Shown piece by piece: positions 1 to 9,283 of a stretch of DNA of 34,550 bases. The stretch is from Gnetum montanum (taxonomy: Eukaryota > Streptophyta > Gnetopsida > Gnetales > Gnetaceae). Under the pieces are notes generated by a model that was given only the letters and a program-made list of their open reading frames with translations, was not told where the DNA came from and ran no database searches. The DNA lies in NCBI GenBank assembly GCA_015680685.1, contig MNCI01009159.1:26365-60914 (forward strand). The letters run 5' to 3'. Positions within the stretch are counted from its first letter, which is position 1, and each line of letters begins with the position of its first letter. The translations under genes were made by a program, and so were the position numbers.

Positions 1-92
1 ACATGGGAAATTAATCTAACTCTGGAGTGTTCAAGCTACCAGAGCTTCACTACTTCTAGCCAGGATTGGGAAATGAAGGGAGTGCCGCCTCT

Positions 93-100
93 TATTTATA
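93..100 (-). promoter_or_regulatory. TATA box of LTR D
   Basis: TATAAATA is read on the minus strand, 100 bp from the LTR terminus at 200. The equivalent box lies at a similar distance in the LTRs of A and B. Function is inferred from position and sequence. Confidence 0.5.
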
Positions 101-116
101 GATATGGCGGCGGACC

Positions 117-174
117 GCGATATCGCGTACGCGATATCGCAGGGAAAGACGCGATATCGCGTACACGATATCGT
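117..174. repeat. Tandem GC-rich palindromes in LTR D
   Basis: 117-140 is a perfect 24-bp palindrome built from GCGATATC arms around a central GCGTACGC. 151-174 is a second copy with two changes, both consistent with CpG decay (C to T, or G to A on the other strand). The repeat period is 34 bp. The pair lies immediately upstream of the LTR TATA box in the sense direction, so a role as binding sites for a dimeric factor is possible but unproven. Confidence 0.85.
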
Positions 175-200
175 GGCACTATGCATGTCGCGTCTCATCA

Positions 201-1032
201 ATAAGTCTTTAGTAGGGAAGGACCAAAGAGACTATCCATAGCACCCTAGATGATGAGATCATCAAAAGTTCTCTACCATTTGAGAGATTACTCCTTCTCC
301 ATATGAGCCTATTGTTGAATATAGTCATGGGAGGTACAAGCATAGTTCTCATAACCTTGTTGCTTCATCTACTAATATGCCTTACCTACCAAGTTGATCT
401 CTTCATCCAAATTGTCTACCATACCTAAATCATAGCCTTTGGATGGACCTACATATGAAGCTTTTTTATGAGCATGCTTCTCGGATGATTAAATGGATGT
501 CTCAATAGGATACTCATCCAAGGTAAGAGAAAGCTTCTTCAACTTTGAGATTCTGGGTTGTAAGTACTTATGCTCAATCTTGTCAACTTGTCTAGCCAAT
601 GTAAAGAGATTGAAACCCATTTTTCCAAATGTCTTAACAAAGGACCACATGGTAGGCATGAGCTAATCACCAATTAGAGAGTTGCAATCTAATGGCCTAT
701 GATATGGATATACTAGATGTACTCCCATGGATGCTTCACTTCTCTGCATATTTTACTATCCCCTTCTTGCCATGGATATAAGGACCAGCTAATGGAAATC
801 ATAGCTTTTCTTTGTTGTTTCATATCTAAATGAGGGTTTGTACCCTTCTTGCTCTTGCTAAGAGAAAGATCCTTCTCCTATTATTTCATTCCTTCTACCT
901 AACCTGTTACCCTAGAACCTCATGTTACTTTCTTTAGTTCTTACCATGATATTTTCTTTCTTTAATCACACTACTTCTCCTCTACTATTACTATGCTTCT
1001 CTTTTCTTCTTGTTTTAAGGATTGTGTATCAT
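201..1032 (-). pseudogene. Decayed ORF of unknown function cut by LTR D
   Basis: Read on the minus strand, this stretch gives long protein-like runs broken by stops that are mostly one transition from CAA, CAG or TGG. The N-terminal part (from the ATG at 1032) is basic and glutamine-rich (NKKKREA). A later part in another frame (from about 690 down) has helical, charged sequence such as FVKTFGKMGFNLFTLARQV and KYLQPRISKLKKLS, and it ends with RTFDDLII and SLFGPSLLKTY right at the LTR boundary. At least one frameshift lies between the two parts. I do not recognise the family for certain. The basic start and helical Q-rich end recall the extra ORF of element B, so it may be a related transposon protein. 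The reading stops exactly where LTR D begins, suggesting the LTR landed in it. Confidence 0.45.
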
Positions 1033-1308
1033 TTTCATTTCTCAATGAAGCATCTTAAATTGTAAGTATTAACAACTTAGGCTTTTGCCAACATCTATTT
1101 TTTGTATATCATCTCTTGCAATAATTAAACTATGTAATTGATAAAGATATGCATAGTGACTTTATTATGTAATAAAATTGATGTATCCTCTTTTTGGACT
1201 TTTTCTACCTTTGAATTACTTCTACCTCTAGAGAAAGTAGTTCCAAAATTTTCTTACTTTTAACCTTAATATTAAGATTGAGAGGTGGTTGGGTGTTAAA
1301 TCCCAAAA
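1033..1308. other. AT-rich stretch, nothing recognised
   Basis: No reading frame, RNA gene or repeat boundary could be supported here. Confidence 0.5.
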
Positions 1309-1442
1309 CTTTTTTTTTTCCTATAATGTATACTCCTAAGACATATAGTCAAATTAGAACTTTATAACTTAATGTCATCCATCAAAATTGAACCTATACC
1401 TTAAGGATTCAAAATTAAGAGTTTTACTACTAGGTTAACACC
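1309..1442 (-). mobile_element. tRNA-like SINE, copy S4
   Basis: In minus orientation this reads as a tRNA-derived SINE. It has a box A-like TAACCTAGTAG (1427-1437), a box B-like GGTTCAATTTT (1384-1394), then a body with TTAAGTTATAAAGTTCTAAT and a run of ten or so A residues at the 3' end (1310-1319 on the plus strand are T). The same head, body and A-rich tail occur in S2 (4827-4960), and the head and body in S1 and S3. The two boxes at tRNA-like spacing indicate an internal RNA polymerase III promoter in the ancestor. It is diverged from the other copies. Confidence 0.7.
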
Positions 1443-1479
1443 TAATTATTTAATATTAATAATATTGAAATTGAATTTA

Positions 1480-1790
1480 AAATAGTCTTTCATTACCTTA
1501 TCTTCCTCTTCCTCTTCCTCTTCTTCTACCTTGTCTTTCACCCCTTGGATTATTAGTAACATATACATTATCTTGTGCATTGGACATTTTTAAATCTTAA
1601 TGGGCTCTCAAGTGAGTACTACTAACTCATCAAAGATGTATGTGCAAGAATCCTTTATTTAATGAATGGACAACATAACATTTGTATCTATAATTATTGT
1701 GAGAGCCTTAGCACAGAAACCTTCATAAGTCTAATTCCAATGGGCAGCACTAAGTTATAGTTTTAAAGAAATTTGTAAAAGGAATTCTAT
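1480..1790 (-). pseudogene. Possible hAT transposase C-terminal relic
   Basis: On the minus strand around 1770-1690 a frame reads AAHWN*TYEGFCAKALTI, which resembles the W-rich 'WW..YG..C..L..LAI' start of the hAT dimerisation domain of plant hAT transposases. It continues past further stops into a run of glutamates encoded by a GAA/GAG repeat (1501-1528). The similarity is short and rests on memory of the family. No terminal inverted repeats or 8-bp duplications were seen. It could be chance. Confidence 0.22.
1501..1528. repeat. CCTCTT-type microsatellite
   Basis: Short imperfect run of cttcct/cttctt units. Confidence 0.8.
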
Positions 1791-2040
1791 AATTGTTATG
1801 GTTTAATAGATCCAAGAGAGTCTCATGGTCCTAAGTAAAAATATCTTTTTAGTTTTAATAAAAAATTTGAATCACCTTGTTGATCTCGTGCCTATTAATG
1901 TTAACACATCAAAATTCTATCATATTCCTAAGAATGATGAAAAAAAGTCTATCAAGGAAATGCTCCAGTGGCTCACCTATTTGGATTTTGAACTTATCCA
2001 AGTTACATCTCACCCTTAGTTCTTGTAGTTAACAATGAAA

Positions 2041-2150
2041 TATTAGCCTAATGGTAAGACTCTTGATTTAAAAGCTCAAGCCATGGGTTTGATTCTAGTA
2101 GACTATGTTAAGTTATAAAGTTCTAATTGGACTATATTATAAGGTTCCAG
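2041..2150 (+). mobile_element. tRNA-like SINE, copy S1
   Basis: Plus-strand copy with box A-like TAGCCTAATGG (2044-2054) and box B-like GGTTTGATTCT (2086-2096), followed by the shared body GTTAAGTTATAAAGTTCTAA. The A-rich tail seen in S2 and S4 is absent or replaced, so this copy is probably 3'-truncated near 2150. Confidence 0.7.
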
Positions 2151-2401
2151 CACCTCCTTCATGTAATTCTCGTAGTTATCTATTGACTTTTTTTCCTTTT
2201 TTTTTTTCATTCCTTTTGAAAAAGAGTCGGAGTATATTCTATCACCATTTACATAATGAATTCTTTTCAAATATAAAGAATGCTATGCACCAAAGATATA
2301 CAGTTTCCAATGTACATTAGTTTTTTACATAGAGAAAAGGAGAACGCATTCTAATTCTCCAAAAACATGGACCAAAGAAGATTAAAAAATAATCTTTCAT
2401 C
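2151..2401. other. AT-rich stretch, nothing recognised
   Basis: Contains poly-T and purine-rich tracts, with no gene or repeat boundary that I can support. Confidence 0.5.
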
Positions 2402-3430
2402 TTACAACACTTCAACCCACAAGTGATGATATTTCCGCCCAACTACAACACCTGTTACCTGTTGTTCCGATGCAGCCACAGTGGCCAGAATTGAAAGTGC
2501 CATGGAAGACTGTACTGTAGACATGATATCCATGTTTTTCAGTAATCACCGAACCAAAAAAGAACCCTACAACGATCTCATACCCAATGCCACCTTTCCA
2601 CCATTTGTCTCAACCTTAGCTGAAAAATATATATATATATTTGCAAAAAATTGTTAGTTCCTTTATATATAAATTTATAAATAATACACACTCCTCGTCT
2701 ACATATTTTAAGACATGTTGCAAATAACCTCATAATTTACAACTCGTTCTAAAGTGTGTTTTTGCGTTCTCCACGTTCTCATCATCTCCCTTGATGAATA
2801 GTGAAAATGTAATACATGTCGAATACATATCGGTGTTCGCATGAAATAAATAAAGCTTCGATTTTCATGAAACCATTGCGTCGAACCAAAGATTTAGTTA
2901 TTAGGTTGTTAAACTAGTAAATAGAATTCAGGTGCTAACCTGTAGTCAAGAAACCAATCAGTGAAGTGAAAAGGTGCCCGCATGCCGGTGACCGTTTCTG
3001 CACAATGTCATCTTCGCACATAACAATCGGATCAGGAAGCAAAGCCACCAAAACCCACCGTAGAGAAGATTCTGCAAAAATGGAGAAAGAATGGAAAAAA
3101 TTGGGCGTCAATGTCTCAACAGGGTTGATGGCGCGCGCGATCAGCACATCCGCGACGCATCGCTGCAACAGAACTGTGAACGACTACCTCTGCAGGCAGC
3201 TGGACCTTCGCTTCCTCGCAGAACTCACAGATATCGTATCTGCAGGCGAAAATGGCGAATGCATGATCGCAGTTCACGCTTCCGCACGTTCGGGAAGACA
3301 CTATTTCGTTCCATACATGAGATGTCCAGTCATCCAAATTAACGGTCTTTCGACACAGCAAATATGGATTTCCGATCATCGTTCCCATTCCTAAATCTCC
3401 GAAAGTGAATGATACCACAGGCAAGCCATT
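2402..3430 (-). pseudogene. Possible spliced minus-strand gene relic (conflicting reading)
   Basis: Minus-strand reading under the 5' part of the F-box-like gene. An upstream block (3116-3430) gives protein-like sequence with DLGMGTMIGNPYLLC. After a frameshift near 3150-3170 a second frame runs to a donor-like ACAG|GTTAGC at 2940/2939. 320 bp further is an acceptor-like TTTTTCAG|C at 2619, preceded by a TA-rich tract. The frame is kept across this intron. The second exon then reads through one TAG and one TGA to a TAA at 2402-2404, with segments such as MALSILATVAASEQQ. I do not recognise the family. The plus strand of 2430-2640 also gives a plausible frame (IESAMEDCTVDMISMFF), so strand is not settled, and an upstream exon of the plus-strand gene is an alternative. 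Confidence 0.25.
2628..2641. repeat. TA microsatellite
   Basis: Short AT dinucleotide run, also the putative pyrimidine/AT tract before the minus-strand acceptor at 2619. Confidence 0.8.
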
Positions 3431-4387
3431 GTAGACGATCGAAGCCGCCGGCTACGTTCGAAAGATCGACGCTGTGGTAATCGGCCAGTACGACTTGGTG
3501 AGCCTCGCGAGCGCTTCGGCGTTGAAATCCGGAAGATTCGCGTGCCTTCGCCAGAGAGACTTCGATTCTTCCACGGCCACGACGGAACGCTGCAACGCCG
3601 ATTTCCTATGCAAATCCTCGAAAACCAGGGTGTTCTCTCGCATTATTCGAATGCACTGGTGTTTGATCTTCGTTCTCTGGAAATCGTCTTCCGGATGGCC
3701 TTCATCTGCGAAATCGTTAACATTAGTGCGACGGAGGACGAGATCTACACCGCGGCCAGGAGCGAAGACGAGGAGATAATCCTTTCCGCGTTTTCGCTGA
3801 GAAACGGCAAGCCTCTGCGACATTTTAGGGTTACGATTCCAAAGAATACGGAAGCGTTCTATATTTTCGGAACGGAAGCCATCGCTCCATGCTTGGAGGT
3901 TCCAGATCGATACGTGATGATATATCCGCCGACGGATACCATTTTCTACGCCGCGAACTCTTCCATAGCTGAAGAAGCGTTTTACCTGCAAGAAAGCGGG
4001 ACAGCGATTGTTACGGAGCTGAATTTTCAACGTTTCATGATGTTCGATTTGAGAAGCAGTGGCTGGCCGTCGAGGAGCTTGCCTCTGCAGTCCATGGCCA
4101 CGAATGCGTGGCTCTGCGGCGATGAGAGATACTTAATTTCCGTTACGCATCAGGCGGAGGAAATGTTAGAGATTTTTCAGTTCTGGAGCACGCAAGACGG
4201 TCACGTTTGTGCGAGTTTCGAGGTGAATTTGAATTTGGTCGACAAAGTCACATTCTGCCAGAAGAACCGCGAGTTTTTTGTGGCCAAGGATGACGTTCCA
4301 TTGCTGCTATTCTCTGATCGTGCAGCGTCGTCCTTAACGGAAACAGCGGAGATCGAGTACTTTGCAGAAGACGACGATACACCATAA
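3005..4387 (+). pseudogene. Decayed F-box/beta-propeller-like gene
   Basis: GC-richer block with clear codon bias. The longest open part (frame 2, 3560-4387, about 275 codons, stop TAA at 4385-4387) has spaced beta-strand-like motifs such as ALVFDLRSLEIVF, MMFDLRSS and EIFQFWSTQDGHV, as in a WD40 or kelch-type propeller. Upstream, coding signal moves through other frames. Frame 2 has LDLRFLAELT (3200-3229). Frame 1 then has RYRICRRKWRMHDRSSRFR (3229-3285), which fits the second half of an F-box. Frame 3 (3342-3560) has an in-frame TAG at 3432-3434 where TGG would fit. At 3558-3561 a one-base loss explains the shift from frame 3 to frame 2. Such proteins are substrate receptors of SCF ubiquitin ligases, but that role is inferred. 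The start is uncertain: ATG codons at 3005 and 3080 are both in frame 2. A BTB-propeller protein is an alternative. Confidence 0.5.
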
Positions 4388-4826
4388 CATCCAGAAATTG
4401 CCTTCCGGGATTTCTCGTTGTCTGGTTTGGTTTGGTGCGCAGTAGCACTGTATCAGACATTGAAGTATTGAACGCATTCTTCGTGTTTGAAAGATGAACT
4501 CTAATGTTGAATCTGCAACGGCTGAAAGTGATGACGCCAGAGATTTCAACATTGGTCTCGAATGGATGAAAGAGGCTTCTCCTAATCTCATGTTTGAACT
4601 TTTGGGTAGATCCCTGAACTCTTTAACATTTTAAGAATCAAAGAGCGGATAAGACATGAAGATCTGAAAAGTCTACTGGAAAAGTTTTGTTTTTTCATCT
4701 ACTCTGTTCTTTGCTGCTTGCTTTGTTTTACTTAAACCCTTTACTCGACTACGGCTTTGCAGAAAATGAGTATATACTTTAATTAACGAAACCACTAAGA
4801 AAAAATGAATATTTTTCAGCAATGAG
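4388..4826. other. 3' flank of the F-box-like gene
   Basis: GC content falls gradually after the stop at 4387. 4388-4620 may be former 3' UTR, but there is no clear poly(A) signal or second gene. The rest is AT-rich and unassigned. Confidence 0.4.
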
Positions 4827-4960
4827 GTATTAACCTAGTGCTAAGACTCTTGATTTGGAAACTCCAAGTTATGGATTTGATTATGGTGAAAAATGTTAAG
4901 TTATAAAGTTATAATTTAACTATATATCTTATGGGTAAATATTATTAAAAAAAAAATTTA
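4827..4960 (+). mobile_element. tRNA-like SINE, copy S2
   Basis: Best-preserved 3' end of the family. It has a head TATTAACCTAGTGCTAAG (box A-like), a box B-like GGATTTGATTA (4873-4883), the body GTTAAGTTATAAAGTTATAA, then ATCTTATGGGTAAATATTATT and a run of about ten A residues (4947-4956). Gypsy element A begins 11 bp after the copy. Confidence 0.7.
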
Positions 4961-5705
4961 GTTCTGACATTGATGAGCGACAAGGTACCCCTACACCCAA
5001 CCATACAAATCACTAATGCATTTACATGCGATCCAGTTGAATTCCATGGACCTATAGTTCTCCAGTGCACTAGTTCCTCTAGAAAGTGAAATGGGCATTG
5101 AGAACATTTGTTGTCTTCCCAACTACACTTGTGAAGCTCAAGGGTATGGTTTAAGTGTAATTGAGGTACATGATTTTTATCATTTTATGTTTTATAAATT
5201 TGATCGTCTACAATAAGAATGAAAGGTAAAGTAATTTAAAATCTAATTTATCTATTGCCTAACTAGCCTAACACCACTACCTATTCCATTTTCCTAGACA
5301 CATCCTAAACACATATAGTGTTGTTGGGCTACCAAACGTTAAGCGTTGCTAGGTTACCAAGCACTATATGGATGCTCGAAGTGGTCATGCTTATGTTCCA
5401 TAACAACTAGAAATTAATTGCTCAATTGAAAGCATTAAAGTAAAGTGCATGAAAGTATAGTGCATTAAAGAAAACATTAGTCTTTTCTCGGTGCTATAAG
5501 GATTGTCAAAAGAGTTCGTTTTTATTCCCATCACACTACTGTGCTCAGGTACATCAATGTTCAAACATAGATCCATACACACTTAAACTCCTACCGCAAG
5601 CACTTGGAAAAATTTCTAACTCCAGAGAAAACAAACTACAAGGGCTTCACTACTCTAACTAAAAACCTAATATGAAAACTATTGGAAACCATGAGCCAAG
5701 TACTA

Positions 5706-5713
5706 TATTTATA
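5706..5713 (-). promoter_or_regulatory. TATA box of 3' LTR A
   Basis: TATAAATA on the minus strand. The same octamer is found at 14938-14945 in the 5' LTR. Confidence 0.6.
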
Positions 5714-5790
5714 GGCTAGCATATACCCCATGACATCAGATATTTGACATCACATTTGGGCTTCGACATCAAATACCCAATGTCAAGGCT

Positions 5791-5816
5791 CCAATGTTGG
5801 GTACACCCAACGTTGG
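5791..5816. repeat. Near-palindrome in U3 of 3' LTR A
   Basis: CCAATGTTGGGT and ACCCAACGTTGG arms meet around a GTAC-containing centre. One arm position differs (T/C). It occupies the same place upstream of the TATA as the palindromes in D and B, with unrelated sequence. Confidence 0.75.
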
Positions 5817-5841
5817 AGAAGATGAAAAATGTGATTCATCA

Positions 5842-5855
5842 TACCTCCATGACTG
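5842..5855 (-). promoter_or_regulatory. Polypurine tract of element A
   Basis: On the minus strand CAGTCATGGAGGTA directly precedes the LTR start TGATGA. The matching site in B is CATGGGGGTA, supporting it as the plus-strand primer for the 3' LTR. Confidence 0.6.
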
Positions 5856-7900
5856 AATGAAAACTTGTCCTTGAGTGAAAAAGAGGAGTAACAAGTTCTT
5901 TACAAAACATTGCAAAGGTATAGGATTATTGACTAACATACAAACTAACTCAAATAAAACAAATAGACTCTGAGTGCCCAAGTATACAGAGTTACAATCT
6001 TTACAAAATTGGATGTTCATGATAAGAGAAGTGAACACTTGGGATAAAAATGACATCCAACGCCTCTTGGTAGCTAAAGAGTGAGAGAGAAGATCCAATG
6101 ATCATGAACAGTTTGCATTGTGTGATATTATTGCATCATCCTTGATGATGATAGTCTCGCTTGCAATCCATGCTTGCCACTATAATCATAACAAAGTCAT
6201 GAATTAGTATGCAATGTGTAACACATAGTTGTTAAATGCCTTGTCTCATTAGTGGTTACACTTGGCTAGGTTGTGATTTTAATAGATTGATTCCTTTAGG
6301 AGTGTTAGTGAGAAGGCTGACAAATAGGGTAAAATAGATAAGCGGTCCATTAAATTTGAAAAAGCTCAACACAAGAAAATATTTGAAGAGGGTGTAAGAA
6401 TTCACAACAATAAAAAGGAAAGTTCACTGAAAAATGTTGTGAATATGTGCACAATTCAATGTCATTGATGAGGTAAACAAAAGGATTTGATTGTAAGAGT
6501 ATCTAAAGGTAAAGAACTTAACTAACCCAACTAAAAGATATGCAAGTGGATCCTCCCCAAAGCAAGCATAGGCTTTTTAGGCCCTTGCATAACTTCAACC
6601 TAAAGAGTCCATGGGCTCTGTGGATGATTAATGGTTATAGAAGGTTAAGTACAAAAACCCAGAAGAAACTACCTAAGAATTCCGACATATCAAACCAGAA
6701 CATCGAACAAGAACATGAAACCAACAATGAGGTGAGACATTAAAAGCATAAATGGATGAGAGAGAGTGGAATGGAGTTTCTGATTAAGGTCACATGAAGT
6801 CCCTTATGAATTTTATGGTTAAATAACTTAATAAAATCCATCATTATTCTAGACCAAAGCCAACCTCGTTCAGTGACTTTGCATCATCATTTTAAGACCA
6901 GTCCATCCCCCTAGGACACAAGAGTGCTCCCATAGAACAACCATCGTTCCTTATTAAAGAAGAAAAGAGAAGTAGGAAGTGAGGAAGGGCCTTAGTTAGA
7001 GGAGACTTTCAGGCATGGGTAACATGTCTTTTTAATCCCATAACCAGTGCTTATAGCCCGTTTATTTTATCTAGGGGTTGTGCTTTGAATTTCCCATCCA
7101 TTTTTTTTGAAATGGGAACCACACCATGCAAAGACATATGCGTCTATTTTGTCTAAGGGGTGTGCTTTAAATTCCCATCATTTTTTTTTTTAATGTTTAA
7201 TGAGAACCACACCATGTAAAAACTTATTCAACTTCCTTTTATTCATTGACATGGAATGGTAAGAAATCCATGAAAACACACATGCACCTAGGCAAATAGA
7301 CAGGCATAAAGAATACCAAATCCCCTTAAAGTCACACCCTATTCAAACCTTTGAATCCTTTCCAATTTTGAAAACTACCAAAGTCACAAATTTATTAAAT
7401 TTTTTTTAATGAAAAAGGGATTACACGTTTCCAGAACAAGGAAAACCATAAAGTTTGTGGATGGATGGATGCTGTGGACCCACTACTTATTGCAAAAAGA
7501 ACCCATATCCTAATCATCTATAATGAAATTCAAAGCAAGAATCCAGATACCAAAAATCAAATAACAAAATAGTACATACCATCAAGCAATGCATTACTAG
7601 TGTACTTGACACTTATTAACAAAAAGCTAGAAAATTAGAGCAAAATAAAAGAAAGTGTAAAATTTTGAAGAAATAGAAAATGTACTAACAATGGTGTAAA
7701 ACAAAAATTAGAAAAGATTAATAACATGAAAAAATGTGAAATAAAGAATGTGTAAAACAAAAATTTGTAAAACAAAAAGTTGAAAAACTAAGAAGCTACT
7801 TATATGGTTAGCATGGGTGGCCATCTCCACCATGACTAAGTTGAAAGGAGGAGATCCAAAATATGGAGCATGGTTGTCCATCCGATGAGGCATTTGTTGT
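5856..7900 (-). other. Non-coding spacer between integrase and 3' LTR of A
   Basis: No coding frame is visible. 5842-6080 aligns by eye with 19575-19790 of element B, 6190-6300 with 22676-22800, and 6480-7900 with 23440-24860, so the two elements share this spacer as separate blocks. What B has between its first two blocks (the extra ORF) is represented in A by only about 100 bp (6080-6190). Confidence 0.65.
7070..7225. repeat. Duplicated 75-80-bp unit in spacer A
   Basis: Two imperfect tandem copies (about 7074-7133 and 7157-7222). Each contains gtgctttgaa or gtgctttaaa, a poly-T run and accacaccatg. Element B has the same two copies at about 24013-24160, so the duplication predates the split of the two elements. 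Confidence 0.75.
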
Positions 7901-9070
7901 ATTAGCTAGCTTATGCTCATGGAAAGGTTTAACTTGTTGTATGTTGACTAGTTGTTTCTTATCTAGGCTCTCACGTTTGTAGATCGTTATGACCCCAGAA
8001 GGAAAAATTTTGTAAATGATGTAAGGTGCTTTTCACAATGTTTGAAACTTATTTTGTTGAGGTATGTGTGTGGGGTTTCAGTAGAGAACCTTATCTTCAA
8101 GTTGAAATTTGACTTTTTTGATTTTAAGGTCATAGCACTTTTTGTTGTAGGCCTTGTACAACTCATTAGATGATAGGGCTACCAATTGATTTCCATCTAG
8201 TAGGTTGAGATTCATTAGTATTTCTTTTTGTGCTAGACTCAAGTCAAGATCAAGATTACAGGCTGTTCAAAATATATGGAGCTTGAATTGAATAGGAAGT
8301 ATTGGTAATTTTCTGTGCACAAGTTCATAGGGAGAATAGCCTATAGGAAGTTTCCATGTTGAGTGGTAGGCCCAAAGGGCATCATTCAATTTTGTGCTCT
8401 AGTCTTTCCTATATTTGCTAACAATTCTTGTTAGAATTCCTGTGATTTCCTTATTAGTAACCTTAGCTTGACCATTATCTTGGGGGTGGTAGGATGTTAT
8501 GAGTTTATGTTCAACTCCCAAGCGTTGTATGAGCTTCCAAAAAGTAGCACCTGTAAAGTGAGTTCCATTATCAGAAATTAATGCATGTGGCACACCAAAC
8601 CTATTTACAAACATTTTGTTATATAAACTGAGTAGCATTAGAAGATGTACAGTCAATGATGACTACTACTTCTACCTATTTTGTACAATAGTCAACAGTG
8701 ACTATGATGTATGCCTTTCCATTTGACATGGGCATGATGGGACCTATGAAATCAATGCCCCATATGTCAAAGGATTCTAGTGGTTGAATCCATTGTTGAG
8801 GTCCCTCCATTCAAGTAGTCATTTCACCATTACATTAGCATCATTCACAAGAGTAGATGTAATGGTAAGCATCCTTGAAGATTGTTTGAAGATTATTGGC
8901 CAGTAGTACCCTACTATCAAGATTTTAATAGTCGTGCATCTCCCAACATAATGTTCTCCATAAGGACCTTCATGAGCATCTGGGAGAATGTGTAGTTGAT
9001 CAGCATCAAGGACACACCAAAAAACTAGGCCATTGGTGCACACCTTATAGAGGTGTTTGCTGATCTCCAT
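7900..9070 (-). pseudogene. Element A integrase region
   Basis: This is the last pol domain and would insert the element's DNA copy into the host genome. An N-terminal zinc-binding part (8819-9070) reads HEGPYGEHYVGR. In the core, GIDFIGPI (about 8735-8760) keeps the first catalytic Asp and LISDNGTHF (8560-8590) keeps the second. NGQAKVTNKEI (8420-8480) has Lys where family members carry the catalytic Glu. YRKDW-type sequence and a degenerate C-terminal part follow down to about 7900. Several stops and shifts are present. The sequence aligns with 24880-26092 of element B. Confidence 0.8.
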
Positions 9071-9283
9071 GAAATGTTTTACCTAGTGAAGAAACTATTG
9101 TTTCTTCTGGTGGTCCAAAACTTGTGGCATCTCTTGGGTAAGAAGATAAGTGAGAATGCCATCATACCATTTAGGTTTATTAGGCAGTTATTCAGTTATA
9201 GCCCCAACAAAGAGGAGTTCATCAAAAAACATATTAGATAGTGGGTTTTCTTCCTTTTTATTGTTCCATCACAACTAAGACAA

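Larger units (their letters stand above)
1..200 (-). repeat. Partial LTR of gypsy family D
   Basis: This stretch matches, by eye, the promoter end of the LTRs of elements A and B. It shares a segment around 33-60 (agagcttcactact), a TATTTATA at 93-100 (a TATAAATA box on the minus strand) and a terminus TCTCATCA at 193-200, which read on the minus strand is TGATGAGA, the same start as the A and B LTRs. No purine-rich tract follows at 201, so this is probably the outer 5' edge of a 5' LTR or solo LTR whose remainder lies left of the window. Between the TATA and the terminus are two GC-rich palindromes not found in A or B. Confidence 0.6.
4971..5841 (-). repeat. 3' LTR of element A
   Basis: 871 bp. 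It aligns by eye along its whole length with 14215-15071, including the segment tgtcttcccaactacacttg. On the minus strand it starts TGATGAATCA and ends GCTCATCA. The minus-strand TATA (5706-5713) is about 130 bp from the start, so U3 is short and R-U5 is long. Confidence 0.9.

Noticed and set aside
1825-2019. 64-codon plus-strand ORF just before SINE S1
   Set aside because: Reads reasonably but matches no family I know and has no context; length is within chance for this AT-rich DNA.
2041-2150. Functional tRNA gene
   Set aside because: Boxes A and B are present but decayed, no cloverleaf can be closed, and the sequence continues into a SINE body shared by other copies.
3452-4030. 192-codon minus-strand ORF
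   Set aside because: Antisense shadow of the propeller-like frame; no splice signals or motif support it.
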